DNA of 64,000 bases from Arthrobacter sp. FW305-BF8 (GCF_021789315.1 NZ_CP084561.1:2728001-2792000); one strand, 5' to 3'. Shown: positions 25,394-34,179, counted from the first letter of the stretch. The notes: generated from the sequence alone by a model not told the origin. Translations and numbers: made by a program.

Positions 25394-25416
25394 GGCACAC
25401 CCTCCTGCAGTTGTTT

Positions 25417-25443
25417 CCGGCCGCCGGCAATGCCGGCGGCCGG
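25417..25443. terminator. GC-rich inverted repeat between leuS and the DegV gene
   Basis: Twelve-base perfect arms (CCGGCCGCCGGC / GCCGGCGGCCGG) around a three-base loop. It is placed where a leuS terminator would be, but no T run follows on the minus strand, so it may be a Rho-type or processing structure. Confidence 0.5.
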
Positions 25444-25482
25444 AGCCCGGTCAGTCGCTCCCGGGCTACTCAAATAACGCTG

Positions 25483-28032
25483 CTAGGCCGGGACGATGTT
25501 CACCAGTTTAGGTGCCCGCACGATCACGGTCCGGATGCCGCGGCCATCGAGCGCACGCTGGACGTTCTCGGAGGCCAGCGCAAGCTCGCGCAGGTCATCC
25601 TCGGAGATGGCCGGTGACACCTCGAGCCGGTCCCTGACCTTGCCCTGGACCTGGACCACCGCGGTGATGGTCTCCTGCACCAGCAGGGCCTCGTCGTGGG
25701 AAGGCCAGCCGGCGTTGGCCACCGACGCCGGGTGTCCTAGGACGTTCCACAGGTCCTCCGCCGTGTAAGGCGCGAAGAGGCTGAGGATGACGGCCACCGC
25801 CTCGGCGGCTTCACGAACGGCCGGATCGGCACCGCCGGCACCCGAGTCGATGGTCTTGCGGGTGGCGTTGACCAGCTCCATCAGCTTGGCCACGACGACG
25901 TTGAACTTGTTGTTGTCCAGCAGCTCCGCCGCGTCCGCGATGGTCCTGTGGGTGACCGAGCGCAGCGCGCGGTCGCCGGTGCTGAAGTCAACACCGGGTT
26001 GGCTGGACACATCCTGGCCGAGCCGCCAGGCACGGGCCAGGAACTTCGCGGAACCCGACGGCGAAACGTCCGCCCAGTCGACGTCGTCCTCGGGCGGGGA
26101 AGCGAAAATCATGGTGAGCCGGACGGCGTCGACGCCGAACTTGTCCAGCTGTTCACCCAGGTCAACACCGTTGCCCAGCGACTTGCTCATGGCCTTGCCG
26201 CCGTTCAGCACCTGGCCCTGGTTAAGCAGCGCGCTGAACGGTTCGTTCGCCTCGATCAGGCCCAGGTCATTGATGACTTTGGTGAAGAACCGGGCATACA
26301 GCAGGTGCAGGATGGCATGCTCCACACCACCCACGTACTGTCCCACCGGCATCCAGTCGTTGATCTTTTCGGGATCGAACGGGCCTTCGGTGTAGTGGGG
26401 CGAGACAAAGCGCAGGAAGTACCAGGACGAATCCACGAAGGTGTCCATGGTGTCCGTGTCCCGGCGCGCCGGTCCGTGGCAGGTCGGGCATTCGACGTTG
26501 ACCCAGGCTTCGGCGGCGGCCAGCGGCGAGGTGCCCTTCGGCGCCAGGTCCTCGCCGCGCAGGTCTGCCGGCAGTTCGACGGGCAGCTGCTCGTCCGGAA
26601 CCGGAACCTCGCCACAGGCTGGGCAGTGGATGATCGGGATGGGAGTGCCCCAGAAGCGCTGGCGGCTCAGCAGCCAGTCGCGCAGGCGGAAGTTGACGAA
26701 CTTTTCGCCCGTGCCCTGCCCTTCGAGGATCCGAATGGCTTCCGGGATGGCCTCGGCCTTGGGCAGGCCGTTCAGCGAACCCGAGTTGATGAGCGTGCCC
26801 TCACCGGCCGTCGCCGTGCCGGATACGGCCGGGTCCTCCTCGCCGGTGTCCAGGACCGCGCGCACAGGGAGGCCGAACTCCTTGGCGAAGTCGAGGTCGC
26901 GCTGGTCGTGTGCGGGGACGGCCATGATGGCGCCCGTGCCGTAATCGGCCAGGACGTAGTCGGCAGCCCAGACGGGCAGCTTCTCGCCGTTGAGCGGGTT
27001 CACCGCGTACCGGCCGGTGAAGACGCCGGTCTTTTCGCGCTCGGTGGACTGGCGTTCGATCTCCGACAGCGCCTTGACCTTGTCCAGGTAGGCGTCCAGG
27101 GCGGCGGCGTGCTCCTCGGTGACCAGTTCCAGGGCCAGCGGCGCGTCGGCGGCGACGACGAAGAACGTGGCGCCGTACAGCGTGTCCGGGCGCGTGGTGA
27201 AGACGGTGACGTCCTTGGCGGGCTTGCTGCCGTCGGCTTCGATGACGAAGTTGACGTGGGCGCCCTCGGAGCGGCCGATCCAGTTCTTCTGCATGGCCAG
27301 CACGCGCTCGGGCCAGTGGCCGCGGAGCTGCTCCATGTCCTCCAGCAGCCGGTCGGCGTACTCGGTGATCTTGAAGTACCACTGGTTCAGCGACTTCTTG
27401 GTCACCGCGGTACCGCAGCGTTCGCAGGCGCCGTTAACAACCTGTTCGTTGGCCAGCACCGTCTGGTCCTTAGGGCACCAGTTGACCGGGTGGTCCTTGC
27501 GGTAGGCCAGGCCGCGTTCGTAGAAGCGCTTGAACAGCCACTGCGTCCAGCGGTAGTACTCCGGATCCGACGTATGCACGCGGCGGGACCAGTCGGCGGA
27601 GATGGCGTAGCGCTTAAAGGATGCGGCTTGGGTCTCGATGTTGGCGTAGGTCCACTCGCTCGGGTGGGCGTTGCGCTTGATCGCCGCGTTTTCCGCGGGC
27701 AGCCCGAACGAGTCCCAGCCGATCGGGTGCAGCACGTCGTATCCCTGCTGGCGCAGGTACCGCGCCACCACGTCACCCATGGCGAACGCTTCGGCGTGGC
27801 CCATGTGAAGATCGCCGGACGGGTAGGGGAACATGTCCAGGACGTAGCGGCGCTCCTTGGAACCGTCGTCGGCGGGGGTGAAGACCTTCAGGTCTTCCCA
27901 CACCTGCGGCCACCGGGCCTCCATTGCCGCGAAGCTGTACGCGCCCTCTTCGGGTGTCTCGGCTCCACCTGCTGCTGTTCCGGTTTCGGTCTCCGGCTGA
28001 ACGCTCACTGCTGCCCTCTTCTGTTCTGTCAT
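25483..28032 (-). CDS. leuS: Leucyl-tRNA synthetase
   Basis: 849 aa. Charges tRNA-Leu with leucine. The HIGH-type motif appears as YPSGDLHMGHAEAF (about 70-83), the CP1 editing domain has the T-rich TTRPDTLYGATF region, zinc-type CPxC pairs follow (CPKDQTV, CPACGEVP, CPTCHGP), and the class I KMSKS signature is KAMSKSLGNG. The ATG at 28032 with AGAGG upstream gives MTEQKRAAVS; the frame is open further, but that part is leader RNA. A leucine-rich leader peptide and terminator upstream point to control by tRNA-Leu charging. Confidence 0.96.
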   Translation of the reverse strand: MTEQKRAAVSVQPETETGTAAGGAETPEEGAYSFAAMEARWPQVWEDLKVFTPADDGSKERRYVLDMFPYPSGDLHMGHAEAFAMGDVVARYLRQQGYDVLHPIGWDSFGLPAENAAIKRNAHPSEWTYANIETQAASFKRYAISADWSRRVHTSDPEYYRWTQWLFKRFYERGLAYRKDHPVNWCPKDQTVLANEQVVNGACERCGTAVTKKSLNQWYFKITEYADRLLEDMEQLRGHWPERVLAMQKNWIGRSEGAHVNFVIEADGSKPAKDVTVFTTRPDTLYGATFFVVAADAPLALELVTEEHAAALDAYLDKVKALSEIERQSTEREKTGVFTGRYAVNPLNGEKLPVWAADYVLADYGTGAIMAVPAHDQRDLDFAKEFGLPVRAVLDTGEEDPAVSGTATAGEGTLINSGSLNGLPKAEAIPEAIRILEGQGTGEKFVNFRLRDWLLSRQRFWGTPIPIIHCPACGEVPVPDEQLPVELPADLRGEDLAPKGTSPLAAAEAWVNVECPTCHGPARRDTDTMDTFVDSSWYFLRFVSPHYTEGPFDPEKINDWMPVGQYVGGVEHAILHLLYARFFTKVINDLGLIEANEPFSALLNQGQVLNGGKAMSKSLGNGVDLGEQLDKFGVDAVRLTMIFASPPEDDVDWADVSPSGSAKFLARAWRLGQDVSSQPGVDFSTGDRALRSVTHRTIADAAELLDNNKFNVVVAKLMELVNATRKTIDSGAGGADPAVREAAEAVAVILSLFAPYTAEDLWNVLGHPASVANAGWPSHDEALLVQETITAVVQVQGKVRDRLEVSPAISEDDLRELALASENVQRALDGRGIRTVIVRAPKLVNIVPA

Positions 28033-28090
28033 GACCTCTGTCCTGTCACAACGGTCTGATCCCCGCCGCCCGCCGGGAAGGTCTCCCCGG

Positions 28091-28120
28091 ACACACAAAA
28101 GCCCCTCGACATGGAGGGGC
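28091..28120 (-). terminator. Attenuator terminator in the leuS leader
   Basis: Minus-strand GCCCCTC-CATGTC-GAGGGGC followed by TTTTGTGTGT: seven-base perfect stem and short T run, 59 bases before the leuS start. Its left arm (CCCCTC, 28119-28114) can instead pair with GAGCGG (28128-28123), and that segment can instead pair with CCGCT just after the leader-peptide stop (28161-28156). These are the mutually exclusive structures of a classical amino-acid attenuator. Confidence 0.75.
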
Positions 28121-28160
28121 GGCCGCTCGATAATCCGTATTTGTTCGGGATACCAAGCGG

Positions 28161-28187
28161 CTAGCTAAGCAGAAGGATCGCACGCAT
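28161..28187 (-). CDS. Leucine leader peptide of leuS (8 aa)
   Basis: ATG CGT GCG ATC CTT CTG CTT AGC TAG encodes MRAILLLS: three consecutive Leu codons, preceded by Ile, in an eight-residue peptide ahead of leuS. A ribosome stalled at the Leu codons would cover the GCCGCT segment that begins at the stop codon, and so free the downstream segment for antitermination. TAAACT six bases before the ATG suggests the RNA starts at the A of the ATG (leaderless), usual for actinobacterial leader peptides. The reading is from sequence only; translation is not shown. Confidence 0.72.
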   Translation of the reverse strand: MRAILLLS

Positions 28188-28193
28188 GATGCC

Positions 28194-28199
28194 AGTTTA
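28194..28199 (-). promoter_or_regulatory. Candidate -10 box (TAAACT) of the leuS leader transcript
   Basis: TAAACT on the minus strand ends six bases before the leader ATG, which places the transcript start on or next to the ATG. No convincing -35 is visible (GCGGGA at 17 bases). Confidence 0.5.
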
Positions 28200-28221
28200 G
28201 CGCACCCCTACCCCCTTCCCG

Positions 28222-28246
28222 CCCTCGTTACCAGTCCCAACGAGGG
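28222..28246. terminator. Small inverted repeat downstream of glpK
   Basis: CCCTCGTT / AACGAGGG arms of eight bases with a nine-base loop, between the glpK end and the leuS leader promoter. No T run. It could be a secondary terminator for glpK or structure upstream of the leuS promoter. Confidence 0.4.
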
Positions 28247-28269
28247 GCTGAGTAGCCCGACCCAGCGGA

Positions 28270-28341
28270 AGAGGGGAGGCCGCACCCCGCCATGGTGTGG
28301 TGGGCACCGCGAAGCGGGCGGGCGGGTGCGACCTCCTCTCT
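28270..28341 (-). terminator. Large imperfect hairpin at the glpK 3' end
   Basis: Arms AGAGGGGAGGCCGCACCC (28270 on) and GGGTGCGACCTCCTCTCT (ending 28341) pair over about 17 of 18 positions, including G-T type pairs, around a GC-rich loop. It begins 18 bases after the glpK stop on the minus strand. No T run, so it may be a processing or Rho-dependent end. Confidence 0.5.
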
Positions 28342-28358
28342 GAAGCGGAACGCGAAAG

Positions 28359-29873
28359 CTACCGAACGTCCTCGTCGACCCAGTCCATGGACTTGGTGAC
28401 GGCCTTCTTCCAGAGGCGCAGCTGGCGTTCCCGCTCCTCCGTGTCCAGGTTCGGCTCCCAGCGCTTGTCCTCGGACCAGTTCGCGGACAGCTCGCCGAGG
28501 TCCTTCCAGAAGCCGACGGCGAGGCCCGCCGCGTAGGCCGCGCCAAGCGCCGTCGTTTCCACCACCTTCGGGCGGATAACCGGAACGCCGAGGATGTCCG
28601 CCTGGAACTGCATGAGGGCATCGTTGGCGACCATGCCGCCGTCGACCTTCAGTTCGGTGAGCGGAACGCCCGAGTCGGCGTTGACCGCATCCAGAACCTC
28701 GCGGGTCTGGAAGGCGGTGGCCTCAAGCGCGGCCCGGGCAATGTGGCTCTTGTTGACGAACCGGGTCAGGCCCACGATGGCGCCGCGCGCATCCGAGCGC
28801 CAGTAGGGCGCGAAGAGTCCGGAGAACGCCGGCACAATGTACACGCCACCGTTGTCCTTCACCGAAGCGGCGAGGGACTCGACCTCGGGGGCGCTGCTGA
28901 TCATGTTGAGGTTGTCGCGCAGCCACTGGATGAGCGAACCGGTGACAGCGATTGACCCTTCCAGCGCGTAGTGCGGGGCGGCGTCGCCCAGCTTGTAGCC
29001 GACCGTGGTCAGCAGCCCGTTCTTCGAGTGGACGATCTCCTCCCCGGTGTTGAAGATCAGGAAGCACCCGGTGCCGTAGGTGTTCTTCGCCTCACCGGTC
29101 TCGAAGGCCGCCTGGCCGAAGGTGGCCGCCTGCTGGTCTCCGAGGATGCCCGCCACCGGGACTTCCCGCAGCAGCTGCGAGGTGTGCACCGTGCCGTACA
29201 CCTCGGAGGAGGATTTGATGGCGGGCATCATGGACGCCGGAACACCGAAAATGCGCAGGATCTCCTCGTCCCACTGCAGCGTGTCGAGGTCCATGAACAT
29301 GGTCCTGGAAGCGTTGGTGACATCAGTGACGTGCACTCCGCCGTCCACGCCGCCCGTGAGGTTCCACAGCACCCAGCAGTCGGTGTTGCCGAACACCAGG
29401 TCCCCGGCCTCGGCCTTCTCCCTGGCGCCGTCGACGTTGTCCAGGATCCACTTGATCTTGGTCCCGGAGAAATACGTTGCCAGCGGCAGCCCGACCTTCT
29501 GCTTGAACCGGTCCGCTCCCCCGTCCCGCGCCAGTTCATCCACGATGGGCTGGGTCCGGGTGTCCTGCCACACGATCGCGTTATAGATCGGCTTGCCGGT
29601 GGTCTTGTCCCAGACCACCGCTGTTTCGCGCTGGTTGGTGATGCCGACGGCGGCAATGTCGTGCCGCGTCAGGTTCGCCTTGGACAGGGCAGAGCCGATG
29701 ACCTCGCGGGTGTTGTCCCAGATCTCCGTGGGATTGTGTTCCACCCAGCCGGCCTGCGGGAAGATCTGTTGGTGTTCCATCTGGCCCGAGGACACGATGT
29801 TGCCGCTCTGGTCGAAGACGATGGCGCGGGTGCTGGTAGTGCCCTGGTCGACGGCGATTACGTATTGGCTCAT
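28359..29873 (-). CDS. glpK: Glycerol kinase
   Basis: 504 aa. Phosphorylates glycerol to sn-glycerol 3-phosphate with ATP. FGGY-family sugar kinase: N-terminal VDQGTTSTRAIVFD (about 8-21), the GWVEHNPTEIW segment, the GTGCFLIFNTG phosphate loop (about 267) and the C-terminal KVDGGMVANDALMQFQAD. ATG start with AAGGACG upstream. Last gene of glpD-glpF-glpK, 86 bases after glpF. Confidence 0.97.
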   Translation of the reverse strand: MSQYVIAVDQGTTSTRAIVFDQSGNIVSSGQMEHQQIFPQAGWVEHNPTEIWDNTREVIGSALSKANLTRHDIAAVGITNQRETAVVWDKTTGKPIYNAIVWQDTRTQPIVDELARDGGADRFKQKVGLPLATYFSGTKIKWILDNVDGAREKAEAGDLVFGNTDCWVLWNLTGGVDGGVHVTDVTNASRTMFMDLDTLQWDEEILRIFGVPASMMPAIKSSSEVYGTVHTSQLLREVPVAGILGDQQAATFGQAAFETGEAKNTYGTGCFLIFNTGEEIVHSKNGLLTTVGYKLGDAAPHYALEGSIAVTGSLIQWLRDNLNMISSAPEVESLAASVKDNGGVYIVPAFSGLFAPYWRSDARGAIVGLTRFVNKSHIARAALEATAFQTREVLDAVNADSGVPLTELKVDGGMVANDALMQFQADILGVPVIRPKVVETTALGAAYAAGLAVGFWKDLGELSANWSEDKRWEPNLDTEERERQLRLWKKAVTKSMDWVDEDVR

Positions 29874-29959
29874 GATGACGTCCTTGTCGTTGTGCTTGTG
29901 TGTTAACTGATGTGGTTATGGACTTGGTTTTGAAAGTCTTCGAACGCAGATGCCGGGGC

Positions 29960-30706
29960 TCAGGTGGCTGCCGTGAATACGATGGGAAGCAGCCCCACCA
30001 GGCCGGCCAGCGTGCCGCCGATCAGCGGGCCGACCACCGGGATCCACGAGTAGCTCCAGTCGCTGGACCCCTTGCCCTTGATGGGAAGGACGGCGTGCGC
30101 GATGCGCGGTCCGAGGTCGCGGGCAGGGTTGATGGCGTAGCCGGTGGGCCCGCCCAGGGACACACCGATGCCGACGACGAGCAGGGCCACCGCCAGCGGG
30201 CCAAGACCGGACGGCGTTCCACCAAAGGTCAGGATCACGAAGACCAGCACAAAGGTGCCGATGATTTCCGTGATCAGATTCCAGGGGGTGGAGCGGATCG
30301 CCGGGCCGGTGGAGAAGACGCCGAGCTTGTTCGCGGGCTCGGGTTCGGCATCGAAATGCTGCTTATGCGCCAGCCAGGTGACCACGGCGCCAAGGAATGC
30401 GCCGGTAAGCTCTCCGCCGAAGTAAGTGAGCGTGGAGGCAAAGTCCACTGGAACGCCCGCCGCATACTCCGGTTTGCCGTTGACAAGAAGGCCCAGCGTG
30501 ACGGCCGGGTTCAGGTGCGATCCCGATCGGGCGGCGACGTACACGCCGGCGAAGACGGCAATTCCCCACCCCCACGTGACCATCAGGAATCCTCCGTTGT
30601 TGCCCTTCGTGCCTTTGAGCGCAACGTTGGCCACCACACCACAACCCAGCAGGGTCAGCATGGCGGTTCCGAAAACTTCGGAAAGAAAAACCAATCCAAG
30701 AGACAT
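29960..30706 (-). CDS. glpF: Glycerol uptake facilitator (aquaglyceroporin)
   Basis: 248 aa, six predicted membrane helices and two half-helices with NPA motifs: HLNPAVT (about 65-71) and INPARDLGPR (about 193-202). The residues after the second NPA (Arg-Asp) are those of glycerol channels rather than strict water channels. ATG start with GAGGAG seven bases upstream. Lies between glpD and glpK in one unit, so it supplies glycerol to the kinase. Confidence 0.95.
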   Translation of the reverse strand: MSLGLVFLSEVFGTAMLTLLGCGVVANVALKGTKGNNGGFLMVTWGWGIAVFAGVYVAARSGSHLNPAVTLGLLVNGKPEYAAGVPVDFASTLTYFGGELTGAFLGAVVTWLAHKQHFDAEPEPANKLGVFSTGPAIRSTPWNLITEIIGTFVLVFVILTFGGTPSGLGPLAVALLVVGIGVSLGGPTGYAINPARDLGPRIAHAVLPIKGKGSSDWSYSWIPVVGPLIGGTLAGLVGLLPIVFTAAT

Positions 30707-30764
30707 CTTTGACTCCTCTATTTTCTGTTGTCAGTCCTTCGCGTGTTTGAAGGACGGTTTCCCG

Positions 30765-32552
30765 CTAAGCGACGAGGCTGTGGACCTCGACGCCGTGGTA
30801 TCGCTTCAGCACCGCCTGCGCGTGGATGATCTCCGCGGCAACCCTTGCCGTATCCCAGCCGAGCGGCTCGGCCAAGGCCTCGGCCACTTCGTTGAGCAGC
30901 TCCCCGGTAACCAGGCCGCGGAAAGCGAGCGAAGTGCGGCGGATCAGCACGTCCACGAGGTGGCCGATCTGTTCGTGAGCGGCCATGAACTGCAGTTCCC
31001 GGACGCTCAGCTCCCGGGTGGAGCGCAGCAGGCGGTCGTGGCCGGCGTCGAGATAGCTGATGACTTCACCGGCGCGGGTGCCGTACCTGGTGAGGAGACC
31101 GGCCGTCCGGTCGGCGTCGTGCGCGGCAGTCATGTGGGCCTTGATCCACTTCTGGATCCCGGCTTCGCTGTCGGGGAACCCTGCGCCGCCGCCGATGGCG
31201 AGCTTCGCCGTCGAAATCTTCCGTTCCGTTCCCAGTTCTGCGAGGACGTCGTCGGCGAGGTGTTCGGCCAGGGCGCGGAAGGTGGTCCATTTGCCGCCCA
31301 CCAGGCTAAGCACGGCGGCGCCGCCCTCCTCGTGCCCCGCTTCCGGGCCGCCTGTTTCCGAAATATGCCGTTCGATGCGGTAGTCCCGCGACACGAACCC
31401 GGGCTGGGTGGCGTCGTGCCGCGGCAACGGACGCACGCCCGAGAACGTGTAGACGATCTGTCCCCGGTCCACGGCGATGTCAGGGAAGACGTGGCCAATG
31501 AGATCGAAGAAGTAGTCAATCTCCTCGTCTGAACAGACGGCGTCTTCCGACATGTCGGCGTCGACGTCGGTGGTGCCCACCAGCACGCGGTCACCCATGG
31601 GATAGATCAGGACTATCCGGCCGTCGGTGTGTTCGAAGAAGATCTCGCGTCCGCCGCAGGCTGCGAGCAGGCCGGGGTGGTCAAGGACGATGTGCGAGCC
31701 CTTGGTCCCGCCCATGAACGTGGTGGGCGTACCCATGGCCTGGTTGGTGAGGTCCACCCACGCGCCGGTGGTGTTGACGATGATTTCTGCGGTGAAGGCG
31801 AACTCCTCACCGGTCAGCTCGTCACGGAGAGCCGCCGTGCTGGAACCGTCTGCGTTAGAGCTGATGGACACCAGGGACAGGTAGTTGCTGGCCCGGCCGC
31901 CCGCCTTCTCGCCGTCCTGCAGGACGTCCAGGGTGAGGCGCTCGGGGTTGTGCACCGACGCGTCGAAGTAGGTGGCTGTGTACTTGACGCCGGGGTGCAG
32001 CATCGGGAGTTCGGCCAGCGCCTTTTGCCGGGTGCGGAACTGGTGGCGCGGGACGCTGCCGCCGTCGCGGGAGAAGGAGTCGTAGAGGCTGAGTCCCAGC
32101 TTGATCAGGAACGCGCCGCGCTCCTTGGGCTTGCCCTGCTGCTTATGGGTCAGGAACCGCAGGGGCGCGGCAAGCACACCAGAGAATGTGCTGAAAATCG
32201 GGATCGTGGTCTGCAGCGGCTTGACGTAGTGGGGCGCGATCCGCAGGAGCCTGTTGCGCTCAACCACGGATTCCCGGACCAGCCGGAATTCGCCGTTTTC
32301 CAGGTAACGGATGCCGCCGTGAATCATGTGCGACGAGGCGCCGCTGGCGCCCTGGCAGTAATCGCCGCGTTCCACGAGTGCCACGTCGACGCCCTGCAGG
32401 GCGAGGTCCCGGAATGTTCCGACGCCGTTGATTCCGCCGCCGATGATCAGGACCCGAGCGTTGGGCCGCCGGTGCAATCGGGAGACGGACTCGCGCTCCG
32501 CAGCTGGTGCGGCAGCGCTGTTGGTATGGCCGGATGGATCCTTGAGTCCCAA
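30765..32552 (-). CDS. glpD: Glycerol-3-phosphate dehydrogenase (FAD-dependent)
   Basis: 595 aa. Membrane-associated enzyme that oxidises glycerol 3-phosphate to dihydroxyacetone phosphate and feeds electrons to quinone. The FAD-binding fold starts at VLIIGGGINGVGTFRDLALQ (about 34-53), followed by GASGASSHMIHGGIRYLE; a C-terminal DAO_C domain holds the ELSVRELQFMAAHEQ region. I prefer the TTG at 32552 (LGLKDPSG), which has AAAGGAG five bases upstream. The open frame extends 17 codons further without a ribosome site. First gene of glpD-F-K and divergent from a SorC-type regulator. Confidence 0.94.
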   Translation of the reverse strand: MGLKDPSGHTNSAAAPAAERESVSRLHRRPNARVLIIGGGINGVGTFRDLALQGVDVALVERGDYCQGASGASSHMIHGGIRYLENGEFRLVRESVVERNRLLRIAPHYVKPLQTTIPIFSTFSGVLAAPLRFLTHKQQGKPKERGAFLIKLGLSLYDSFSRDGGSVPRHQFRTRQKALAELPMLHPGVKYTATYFDASVHNPERLTLDVLQDGEKAGGRASNYLSLVSISSNADGSSTAALRDELTGEEFAFTAEIIVNTTGAWVDLTNQAMGTPTTFMGGTKGSHIVLDHPGLLAACGGREIFFEHTDGRIVLIYPMGDRVLVGTTDVDADMSEDAVCSDEEIDYFFDLIGHVFPDIAVDRGQIVYTFSGVRPLPRHDATQPGFVSRDYRIERHISETGGPEAGHEEGGAAVLSLVGGKWTTFRALAEHLADDVLAELGTERKISTAKLAIGGGAGFPDSEAGIQKWIKAHMTAAHDADRTAGLLTRYGTRAGEVISYLDAGHDRLLRSTRELSVRELQFMAAHEQIGHLVDVLIRRTSLAFRGLVTGELLNEVAEALAEPLGWDTARVAAEIIHAQAVLKRYHGVEVHSLVA

Positions 32553-32599
32553 ATCTGCTCCTTTGGGTTTGGTTCGAAATAGCGCTTGTTGCAGGCCGC

Positions 32600-32680
32600 G
32601 CACCGGATGGTGCGGGGCCGTTCACCACTATTGTTTGAATTATTGGAAAATAACGTCAAGCACTATGCACAAACGTGCAG
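32600..32680. promoter_or_regulatory. Divergent glpD / SorC-regulator promoter region with palindromes
   Basis: An AT-rich island in otherwise GC-rich DNA. It contains TTATT-TTCC-AATAA (minus reading, near 32638-32652) and TGCAC-AAAC-GTGCA (32666-32679), both inverted repeats suited to a dimeric regulator. On the minus strand TTGACG (32657-32652) is a good -35 for glpD, with an AACAAT-like -10 about 18 bases on. On the + strand TTGGAA (32643) and TATGCA (32664) could serve the regulator. The regulator probably binds here. Confidence 0.55.
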
Positions 32681-32693
32681 AACGGAACCATGC

Positions 32694-33656
32694 ATGCCCC
32701 GTCCCCGACATTCCGAAGCGCTGCGCGCCGCCCAGCTGTACTACATGCAGGACCTCACCATGGACGCCATCGCCCGGGAATTGCGGACCTCCCGCTCCAC
32801 GGTTTCCCGGCTGCTCTCGACGGCGCGGGAGACCGGCCTGGTACAGATCCAGATCCGCAGCCCCCTGGACACAGGGCCGGAACTGGAGCGGCTGATCCGG
32901 GCGCAGTACAAGGTGGACGTGCACGTGGTGCCCGTCCTGGACACCCTGAACGAAGCGGAGACGCTGGACCGCGTGGCCATGCAGGCCGCGCGAACCATCG
33001 GACCGCTTGTGGACTCCAACGCCATCATCGGGGTGGCGTGGGGCTCCACCCTCAGCGCGGTGAGCCGGCATCTGACGCGCAAAATCACCCACGACAGCGT
33101 GGTGGTGCAGCTGAACGGCGCGGGCAACATGCAGACCACCGGCATCACCTACGCCAGCGACATCATGCGGCGCTTCGGCAGCGCCTACGGCGCCCGGGTT
33201 GAACAGTTTCCCGTGCCGGCCTTCTTCGACCATGCCGCCACGAAGACCGCGATGTGGAATGAGCGGAGCGTGCAGCGAATCCTCGACCTGCAGTCCCGCA
33301 TGAGCATTGCGATCTTTGGCGTGGGTTCGGTGGACGCCGACTACCCCAGCCATGTGTACGCCGGCGGCTACCTCGACGAGGACGACCTGGTCACCCTGGC
33401 GAAGTCCGACGTCGTCGGTGACGTGGCTACGGTCTTTTTCCGCGGCGACGGCTCCTCTGACGGCATCACGCTGAATGAACGCTCCACCGGACCTTCGCTG
33501 GACCAGCTCCGCCAGGTGCGCCGGCGGATCTGCGTGGTGTCCGGCGCGTCCAAGATCAATGGGCTCCGGGGGGCACTGGTGGCCGGGCTGGCCACGGATC
33601 TGATCCTCGATGAGGCCTCGGCCCGGCGGCTGGTCAGCTTTAAAAATGGGAACTGA
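32694..33656 (+). CDS. SorC/DeoR-family sugar-binding transcriptional regulator
   Basis: 320 aa. N-terminal helix-turn-helix (about 12-45; LYYMQDLTMDAIARELRTSRSTVSRLL) followed by the SorC effector-binding domain (about 60-315) of phosphosugar-isomerase fold, with GVAWGSTLSAVSRHL, GVGSVD and VVSGASKINGLRGALV. Effectors of the family are phosphorylated sugars or polyols. Divergent orientation to glpD-F-K suggests it controls glycerol use in response to glycerol 3-phosphate or a related compound; this is inference. The ATG at 32694 (MPRPRHSE) fits the family; the upstream open frame runs through the promoter. Confidence 0.9.
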   Translation: MPRPRHSEALRAAQLYYMQDLTMDAIARELRTSRSTVSRLLSTARETGLVQIQIRSPLDTGPELERLIRAQYKVDVHVVPVLDTLNEAETLDRVAMQAARTIGPLVDSNAIIGVAWGSTLSAVSRHLTRKITHDSVVVQLNGAGNMQTTGITYASDIMRRFGSAYGARVEQFPVPAFFDHAATKTAMWNERSVQRILDLQSRMSIAIFGVGSVDADYPSHVYAGGYLDEDDLVTLAKSDVVGDVATVFFRGDGSSDGITLNERSTGPSLDQLRQVRRRICVVSGASKINGLRGALVAGLATDLILDEASARRLVSFKNGN

Positions 33657-33740
33657 GAGACGCCCTGCCAGCCGGGACCACCCGCCTAAAACTGGTGTGA
33701 AGCTCTCGGAATATCATGGGGTCCGTGCAAGGATGGCGGC

Positions 33741-34103
33741 ATGAAAATCACCAGAGAGATCGTTGTGTTCGACGCCGCCGACCTTCCTGCCGAGAGCGCC
33801 TTTTGGGCCGGCCTCCTGGGCGGCACCGTGGACGCAGAGGATGACTGGCACACCGTCAGTGTCGACGGAAAACCGCGTCTGGGCTTTCAACTCGCACCCA
33901 ACCACGTGCCGCCGGAATGGCCCGACGGGAACCCACAGCAGATCCACTTGGACCTGTATGTTGAGGACGTCGCATCCGCCCACGACGAGGCCCTGTCCCT
34001 CGGTGCACGCCTGCTGAAGCCCGCCGAGGACATCACCTCCGCCGAGGGCTTCCAGGTCTATGCGGACCCTGCCGGCCACCCGTTCTGCCTCTGCTGGGGC
34101 TGA
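33741..34103 (+). CDS. VOC family protein (glyoxalase/bleomycin-resistance fold)
   Basis: 120 aa. Small metalloenzyme-fold protein with the two beta-alpha-beta-beta-beta modules of the vicinal oxygen chelate superfamily; the second module shows QIHLDLYVEDVASAHDEALSLGA and ends YADPAGHPFCLCW, as in many uncharacterised VOC proteins. No substrate can be named. ATG start with AAGGATG about eight bases upstream; TATCAT at 33712-33717 may be its -10 box. It stands between the SorC regulator and an aldo/keto reductase on the same strand. Confidence 0.88.
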   Translation: MKITREIVVFDAADLPAESAFWAGLLGGTVDAEDDWHTVSVDGKPRLGFQLAPNHVPPEWPDGNPQQIHLDLYVEDVASAHDEALSLGARLLKPAEDITSAEGFQVYADPAGHPFCLCWG

Positions 34104-34179
34104 CGAACTTCTTCGGGCCGGGCCTGAGCCGGGACTGAAACTGCGCCTGCCGGTCACACGCGGCGCGCCGCGGTATCGG

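Noticed and set aside
25948..28059. 703-codon open frame on the + strand opposite leuS
   Set aside because: High-GC coding DNA often leaves the complementary frame open. It has no family motif, and leuS is certain on the other strand.
28032..28200. T-box riboswitch in front of leuS
   Set aside because: No T-box sequence (AGGGUGGNACCGCG type) or specifier stem is present. The leader peptide and 1:2/2:3/3:4 pairings explain the region better.
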